From contig JAIXMQ010000059.1 in NCBI GenBank assembly GCA_025716855.1, positions 62,001 through 126,000 on the forward strand: a stretch of DNA of 64,000 nucleotides, read 5' to 3'. The notes under the pieces are model-generated. The model was not told the DNA's origin and made no database searches. It saw only the letters and a list, made by a program, of their open reading frames with translations. Every line of letters starts with the position of its first letter. The first letter of the stretch is position 1. This DNA is from Pilaira anomala (taxonomy: Eukaryota > Mucoromycota > Mucoromycetes > Mucorales > Mucoraceae). Below, in pieces: positions 56,872 through 64,000 of this stretch. The translations under genes were made by a program, and so were the position numbers.

Positions 56872-57775
56872 TAGTATTTATATTCGTTTTGTAATTTATA
56901 TTTAGTTAAATAATAACTTGTAAAAAAAAATCTACTTTAATTTTTGTTATGCTGTTGCTTTAATCTGGATTTTTAAATGTATTTTTTTTTTTTTTTTTGT
57001 ATTAACCACGTTATTTATTTATCTTGGAATGTATTAAATAATTTATATGCCTGTCAATGCAAATTTTAGTATGACAATTCAGAAGATTCATGACTTCAAA
57101 TATATCAGAAGCGTCAGCCAATTATGACCTGAATTAAATCTGATTATGTCAGTCAATTTTTTTTTTTTAATTGCTTTACTACTGCATAAGATACAATGAT
57201 CGTGAGTCTTCTTTATTTTTGAAACATTGAATGGATGCTTGATAGATGCCCCATTTGTTTGCTATTTCTTGTTTAGCCAACTTACTTCCACTGTCTTGGC
57301 AAACAATTGTCATCCGCTATCAATTCGAGCCGAATAATAATCTTTTTATCAAATTTTCCAATGCTAAATAAACTACTTCTTCTAATTATGTACCACAAAA
57401 TAACATAATTTTTTGGTGATCTCTAACACAAAGCTACACTTGAGTTTATGTTATGCCGTTTTTGGTTTCCTTTTTTCACAATACGGCGTTGTAAATATTT
57501 TAATATAAAATATGAGCACACTTGTCCAAATCAGTTCTTTCAGGGAATTATCTTTTGTTTTACTAAAAGATCAATCCGCTTATATAACTTTTAACTTGAC
57601 TTCTCATAAAAATAGGTACAATTATGAATTAACATTGTTCGTTCTCCTTTGAAATCTCTGAAAGACTTCAATCCATTTCATTGAAATTAACTTTCGTCAC
57701 GTGCTTATCACGTGACCCACATATCGTATATACTTTACTATAAATAATTGTTAAAGGTATGAAAGATATATCATC
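56872..57775. other. Intergenic region between phosphatase gene and tRNA-Glu
   Basis: AT-rich with T runs. At about 57230-57320 the minus strand reads SGSKLAKQEIANKWGIYQ with an adjacent short stretch, which looks like a helix-turn-helix relic of a transposase. No gene is supported. A pair of E-boxes lies at 57696-57716. Confidence 0.4.
57696..57716. promoter_or_regulatory. Palindromic double E-box
   Basis: GTCACGTG (57696-57703) and CACGTGAC (57709-57716) face each other over five bases (CTTAT), a perfect inverted repeat containing two CACGTG cores. Such cores bind bHLH factors of the Cbf1/USF type. The site is 59 bp upstream of tRNA-Glu and far from any protein gene, so its target is unclear. 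Confidence 0.5.
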
Positions 57776-57847
57776 TCCTCAATGGTCCAACGGCTAGGAT
57801 TTATCGCTTTCACCGATACGGCCGGGGTTCGACTCCCCGTTGGGGAA
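57776..57847 (+). tRNA. tRNA-Glu (UUC)
   Basis: The acceptor arm TCCTCAA (57776-57782) pairs with TTGGGGA (57840-57846), including one G-U, followed by discriminator A. The anticodon stem TATCG/CGATA encloses CTTTCAC with anticodon TTC at 57809-57811. The T arm is CGGGG-TTCGACT-CCCCG. The D-arm text AACGGCTAGGAT is typical of eukaryotic tRNA-Glu. There is no intron. The B box is GGTTCGACTCC. A T-rich stretch after 57853 would serve as the Pol III terminator. Confidence 0.95.
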
Positions 57848-59855
57848 TACATCTTTTAGTATTTTGTTTGAGTTTGGGGTGGGCATCTTTAATTTAATTT
57901 TTTGTGGTAATATATAAATTTATTTAATATGCGTGGACTCTTCGCTATAAGATAAATCTGAAAACTTGAACTTGAATCGCTCTGGTGGGCTTTTCGTATT
58001 TTCAACTAAGATGTTACTGCTATAAATATATATTGTTACGATATCTTCAGAAATGCTTGTATTGCTTTCATTATCTTCTTGTATAAGAAATTGATTTTAT
58101 TCACTAGATACTTATTTTCTCAACATTACCAAGTTCTTTTTCGGGATTAATTTTAAGATTTCAATGGAGGTTCCATAGCTTGCAAACGAATTTTTCTACC
58201 ATGCTTACGGGCTTCTTGCTTATTATCTTGCTTGTAGAGAAAGGTTCTTCAGATCCAGTCGTTGCATTTTTATATGTTTTTATTACTATCTGAATTTAAA
58301 TGACCATCAGTATCACACAACCGACTACTAATAACTGGGTCATGAAATGGCACCGATATTTCTCCATTATTAAAATATTATGCCTGTTTATTAGTTATAG
58401 ATGAACTTTAAATACTTTAGAGCCAGATATATAAAAGCTTCAAGGCTATGAGATCAATAGACAGTGGACCCGGTCAACTTTATATAATGCTAATGTTAAA
58501 GAAGTGTAAAGAATTTTTGATCGGTAACATTATTAACAAGAGTAATATAGTCTGGTATCAACACTAATAAAGATGTATAACTCAACTTAGTTAAAGTCTT
58601 AAAACGAATGTTAAAACTGCTTTGAAGCGTGTTGTCGTAAGAAGTATCATAGAGTATGATATAAATAATACAACATCCTGTCTAAGTATGATCTCAGTTA
58701 TACAATCGGTGAAAGAATTAAAGGTAATTTTCAATTTTTCACTTTCTCCTTCCAGCATCAGAACGGGTTGAAAGATGTTTTTTTTAGAAAAGCCTTTCTT
58801 GAAAAGGTTATAATACCGAAAGCAACTAGGGTGAAAGTTGTTTAAGTTGAGATCGCGGATACGTTTAACAGCAAATTTCTGGCTACTTATTCCGTCCTTT
58901 AAAAAAATTAATACTCGCCATAAGTTTTACTTTACTTTTAGTTATTATTTCTATTTCACATCTTACTTCTTCTGGTGACAATTATTCTACTTCAAAATAA
59001 AATTCTTTCCAAGCTCCTTACAAGGCTTTAGCTCTCATGACCTTTGCTCTTCCCTGACAATTAACTCTGTTACGTTTACCACTCTTCAATAACAGTAAAA
59101 AACATTCCTTACCAGTTATCGCTGGTATTCTTAAGTTGCATTTAATGTAAGTATAACTTGTTTGTATTTAAAAAGATAATTTATTTAATCCTTTGTGTAT
59201 TTGTATTTGTATAACCCTTTTTCTTGGTATTTTCAATTAAACGTAAGCTTATTTTTTTATTCAAAATAATTTTGTCGAAAACTTTTACTAATTTTTATTT
59301 TTTGTATTCTGTATTTCTATTCCGTATATCAATTTTTTTAAATCAATTTTTTTTAACTTCTTTGAATTTTCCTCGTTATACATAGCAGAATTCATTTTTT
59401 TCTAACACCGCTTAATGCAAAAATAAAATGGTTGTTGAAAGTCTACATCTCTTTTCGAAAAAATTAGCCCATAGAAATATACTTGGCTCTTTTTTTTTAA
59501 AAATAACAAAGAAATAGAAGAGAGATAAGGTTTAGGCAAATGAAAGACTTAGGTATCTATTTCCTATAACCAGTCTGGGTATTCCTAGTTTTTTATAAAT
59601 ACAATCGAATACAGTAGCTTAGCATCATGATCGTAAGAAAAGAGACAAAGAGGACTTTCTTATCCATCACACAATGCAATAACAAGTGAGGATGATATCA
59701 TTCTTAATCGTGACTTTGGTGATAAAGAAGGAACGGAGTCACGAGGCCGGAGAGAGATAAGTGTACTCACTGCATGAATGTGGTGGCTATACCCTTTTCT
59801 CTCCCTCTTTCTCTCTCTATCATTATTCTAAAATATCATTTAATCGCATATACTA
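57848..59855. other. 2 kb intergenic region upstream of the sterol glucosyltransferase gene
   Basis: Mostly AT-rich with scattered protein-like text on the minus strand, such as LYKQDNKQEARKHGRKIRL near 58165-58240 and ECFLLLKSGKRNRVNCQGRA near 59055-59120, probably decayed mobile-element coding. A TCTCTCTC-rich stretch at about 59795-59822 precedes the start exon and may mark the promoter or 5' UTR. No intact gene is supported. Confidence 0.4.
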
Positions 59856-62800
59856 ATGGACTCTGCTAATCATAATGTATTGCAGTTTGTCTCTGCAGCA
59901 GCACAAGTTGTAATATGATATATTTGATTGCTTATTTTTATAATACTTCTAACATATATCTATAGTTTGAAACTCAAGAAGTCGAAGATATGAAAGGTAA
60001 CAGCAGAAGAAAAAAAAAAAGAAAGATGTACTCACTCATCGTTTGTTTTTGAATTAGGTTCTTCAAGTGGTAATGAAAAAAAAAAAAAAGATCCTGAAGA
60101 CATCATTTAAACTTTTTGTTATTAGATTTAAGACATTCGCTTGAAATAAATAACTTGTCTCATCAAACGTGGGATATACCAGACAGAGTGGATGAGTTAT
60201 TGAATGAAGAAAAAGTGATATTTGAAAAGCCTGATCAAATTCGTCAACTTCTAGCCGAAGCAACAGGAGTCATTGACGAAGAACCAATTATAACCGGTGC
60301 ATCCGCCGCCACCTCAGCAATTGCAGCTAGTACTACATCAACATGTCAACAAACAATAGAAGAAAGGATAAGGAGTATATTTCATATACCTACAAACGAA
60401 GTATTAAAAGGAGAATGGCCATGTTATATTGTTCAATCAGCTATTGTGCCGGGATTTATGTATTTAATGAGTAACCATATTTGTTTTTATGCTTCGTTAC
60501 CAAAGGGACAGGTAATGTGATAAAATAAGACATGTGTGTATTATATAACTCACATGAGTTTTATTTTTTGTTATAGGTATCTTTTAATAAATCAGGTTAT
60601 CTCTTGTTAAAAAAATCAGGAAAGATAAAGAATAATCAGTACGAACGTTATTATTTTGATATAAAACAAGATGTTTTGGCTTGGTTTGAAAGTTCGACAG
60701 ATACTTATTCCCCTTTAGGTAAAATTGATCTCAAGTATGCATTGGCTGTACGACAATCTACCAAACGAAAGTATGGGTTAAGGATAATTACAATGAATAA
60801 GACTTGGCATTTACAAGCGGATACAAGTGCAGCAGTAGTAGAATGGTAAAAAAAAAACTAGTCATATGAAGAAGGTTGTTTATCCTGTTATTCACTCAAT
60901 TTTTATGTGTAGGACGAATGCTCTACAAAAGGCAATATTCAGAGCAAAAAATAATGGGAACAGTTTAAAAATCAAATTACCTTTTGAAAACATATTGGAT
61001 ATTGAACAGACAGAAGCATTTGAATTCCAAAAATTTCTCAAGATAAGAGCAGTAGATATTGATGATAGCTTTGTAATGGATGAGGTAAATATATATATAT
61101 ACATATCTGTATAAAATGATATCATCTTACTTATGTCTAGTATCGATAGTATTACTTTGCTTATTTTTCAGATATACAACATACCTTTCATTGCTTGAAA
61201 AACGCATGGGAAATACGTACTCGTGATTCATCTCAATCTTCTTCAATTTATGATGAAGCAGATAGTAATTCACCTTCACTTTCTATATCCGATTTATATG
61301 ATGCAGATTCACAACCTATTACAATTCCTGTAGCTAGCCATTTATCTCAACCTCCTCCTGCACAACCTAAAAGATCTAATTCGGTAGTTGCAAATGCATT
61401 AGCTGTACCTGGCGCATTAAAGGATTTTTTATATCCTTCTACATCTTCAAGTAAATCAACTGTTAAATCAGCTCCATCCATCAAGGAAGATAATTCATCT
61501 AGCTCAGAAGATGATGATGATCAATCAGTTGGCTGGTTAAAAGGTAAAAGTCGATCTGGCATGAAATTGGTCTATGGCCTATTAGGTGCAAATACAATGG
61601 CCGGTAGTCCGTCTACCGCTTTTGAGTTTTACGGTGACGATGATGACGATGACGAAGAAGAAGACGAGGATGAAGAAGTAGAGAGTTATACGGTTAAAAA
61701 TCGGTTACATCGATCGGATGAAGCGGAAGTTATTACTGATCGCATCTTGACAAACTTTCGAAAATACTTTGTATTACCGGAAACGGAAGAGTTATTAACA
61801 GGTACAGTAAATACACATATTTTTTTTTTAACGAAGTTGAACCAACTAAATATGCATCTAGTTTATTGCTGCTCACTTATGAAGACATTACCTTGTTATG
61901 GTAAACTATACATCTCTACAAACTACATTTCATTTAACTCAAAAGGATTTGCAACCAAGGCGAAAATGATTATACCATTTACAGACGTCATTCGAATTCA
62001 AAAGATAAAGAGTCGAGGCTACATATTTCATTCGCTTTCTATCTTAACGCAGACAAAGAAAGAAATATTTTTAGAGTTTTCGTCCATCACGCGACGTAAC
62101 AGCTGCTTCGCTAAATTATTCCTTCAACATAAACGAGCATTAGAAAGTCAAACGGAGCCAGATAAAGCAGAACAGTAAGTTATGGTAATATAGATTTTAA
62201 ATTTTTTCTCTCATTCATATGGTTATTGTAGGAGTATCAAGGACTGGGAAACTAAATTAATGCAGGATAAATTCAAAGATAGAGTGGTGCCAAAGAATGC
62301 AAGTCTACCTATATTCTCTCATGTATCTAATGAAGTAACACTTGTGTATAAAAAACCGGAAAAATCACTTCATTTTACTTGTATCACTATCGGAACAAGA
62401 GGTGACGTTCAACCTTATATTGCGCTCTGTAAAGGGTTGATGAAAGAAGGACATCGGTGTAGAATTGCAACGCATGATGAATTCCAAGACTGGATTGAAG
62501 AGCATGGAATCGAGTTTAGGACTGTAGGCGGAGATCCTGGAGAATTGATGGTAGGTAGATAAAGAAACAAATAAACATTGATATTAATTTTGGTATATAG
62601 AGAATTTGTGTGGAGAATAATTTCTTCAGTGTCAATTTTGTTGTAGAGGGATTAAGGCTTGTATGTTTAAAAATGATAAAATTATTAGTTTATTTTTTTT
62701 TTACTGATATTTTTCTTTTTTAATTATAGTTCAAGGACTGGATAGGTGATTTATTAACATTTTCTTGGAAAGCTGTACAGGGTACAGACATTATTATTGA

Positions 62801-64000
62801 AAGTCCTAGCGCAATGATTGGAGTTCACATGGCAGAAGCACTTCGTAAGTAGTGAACCTATTTTATAAGATAAAATACATCTTTTTTTTTAAATCAATCA
62901 CTCACACGCGTTATTATCAGGTGTACCTTATTTTAGATCATTTCCTATGCCCATGACCCGTACAAGATCATTTCCACACCCATTTGCTACCCCAAACAAC
63001 CCAAAAGGACGGCTCTATAACGACATGACCTATGTATTGTTTGACCATGCGATCTGGAGAGCCATTGCAACACGTACAAATGTATTCAGACAATCTATCT
63101 TAGGCCTACCTGCAACAAGTTACGAGAAATTGGAAGTATGGAAGATACCTTATCTTTACTCATTTAGTCCTAGTATTGTACCTAGTCCTTTAGATTGGTT
63201 AGACTGGATACACTGTACTGGGTATTGGTTTTTAGATAACCCACAAACAGGATGGAGACCCGATCCCGAATTAAAAGCGTTTATTGAAGCAAAAGATAGC
63301 AGACCGATTGTGTATATTGGGTTTGGATCAATCATTGTGTCTGATCCACAAGAGATTACAAGAGTGATTATTGAGTCTGTATTGTTATCCAATGTTAGAG
63401 CAATTGTCTCTCAAGGTTGGTCTTCAAGACTTGCAGGCGGCGGTGAAAATGATATGTTAAAAAAACATCCAGGCACGATATTAAGTGTACAGTCCGTTCC
63501 TCATGATTGGTTGTTTCCTAAAATTAGAGTGGTTGTGCATCATGGTGGTGCAGGAACAACAGCAGCTGGATTAAGAGCAGGTAGACCCACAATTATTAAA
63601 CCCTTCTTTGCGGATCAGTTCTTTTGGGGTGAACGTGTAGAGGAAATGGGAATTGGAAAGTGTATTAAGAGCTTGACGGTTGAGCAGTTGTCTGCTGCAC
63701 TTTTAGTGGTTTCTACTGATGAAAATATGTTGAAAGTTGCAAATAAGGTTGGACAGAAAATTCGAGCAGTAAGTTTTGCAGTAGTAGCTATTGATTCTGT
63801 CTACAGTTGTTAATATATTTATATTTTATCTATAGGAAACAGGTGTGGACACAGCTATACAATGTATTTATCGTGATATGGAAAGAGCTAAAGCCCGAAC
63901 AATGTCATCTATTCAAAAGGCATTAGGAACAGATCAAGATATATTATCTGCTAGCTTCACTGGAGAAGAAGATCAAGATTGGACATTAATTGATGACACA
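59856..64000 (+). CDS. ATG26: Sterol 3-beta-glucosyltransferase (Atg26/UGT51 type), 3' end beyond the window
   Basis: Thirteen exons fit in frame: 59856-59906, 59966-59996, 60058-60069, 60126-60511, 60577-60845, 60913-61084, 61150-61801, 61862-62174, 62232-62550, 62601-62660, 62730-62844, 62921-63768 and 63836 to the edge (1131 residues so far). Domain order is GRAM near residues 112-160 ([19 protein letters not shown]), PH near 170-265 ([18 protein letters not shown]), a long Ser-rich and acidic linker, GRAM2 near 515-580 ([17 protein letters not shown]), GT28 from about 676 ([19 protein letters not shown]), and the UDP-sugar site near 999 ([20 protein letters not shown]). The enzyme glucosylates membrane sterols using UDP-glucose. 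Exon 3 is only 12 nt. The start ATG was chosen because the small 5' exons read through in frame ([17 protein letters not shown]). The intron 61802-61861 is 60 nt with no stop. Confidence 0.92.

Overview
The window looks like nuclear DNA of an early-diverging filamentous fungus, most likely Mucoromycota (Mucorales type). The support is AT-rich DNA, genes with several 55-110 nt GT..AG introns, many long A or T homopolymers inside introns, a division 1 chitin synthase, a GRAM-PH-GRAM sterol glucosyltransferase, and relics of lineage-expanded families (Hsp70-like, HsbA-like) among Tc1/mariner-type elements. I spliced genes by hand. Every conserved gene called intact closes in frame over its exons, which is the main support for the junctions given.

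Layout. 86-1985: satellite of six ~320 bp units. 2.0-4.0 kb: a lineage-specific gene broken by a 173 bp TA-flanked MITE. 5.66-20.56 kb: gene-rich block with chitin synthase, a Mam3/CNNM CBS protein, ribosomal protein eS27, an F-box protein, a GTPase-like/RasGEF fusion, proteasome alpha2 and an L-type lectin. 20.6-49.3 kb: repeat-rich accessory region. It holds two direct copies of a ~3.1 kb block with an unknown 492-aa repeat protein, relics of an Hsp70-like gene, a LINE and an HsbA gene, an inverted pair of genes for an NLS-bearing proline-rich family, a second MITE, a Tc1 element with another transposon nested in it, and ~7.8 kb with no convincing gene. 49.3-56.9 kb: second gene-rich block with capping protein beta, deoxyhypusine hydroxylase, a novel CAAX-box proline-rich protein, poly(A)-binding protein and a CDKN3-like phosphatase. 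57.78 kb: tRNA-Glu(UUC). 59.86 kb to the end: an Atg26/UGT51-type sterol glucosyltransferase that runs off the window.

The conserved genes are ordinary housekeeping and cell-wall functions and do not form a pathway. They cover wall synthesis, ion transport, translation (eS27, Pab1, hypusine formation), protein turnover, secretory cargo sorting, actin capping, Ras signalling and sterol glucosylation. The unusual content is a MITE insertion whose conceptual removal with one TA restores a reading frame, two unequal-age paralogous segments whose identical core looks gene-converted, a GTPase/RasGEF fusion, the tandem-repeat 492-aa protein, very small exons (an ATG-only exon and exons of 12 and 14 nt), and a satellite with nested inverted repeats.
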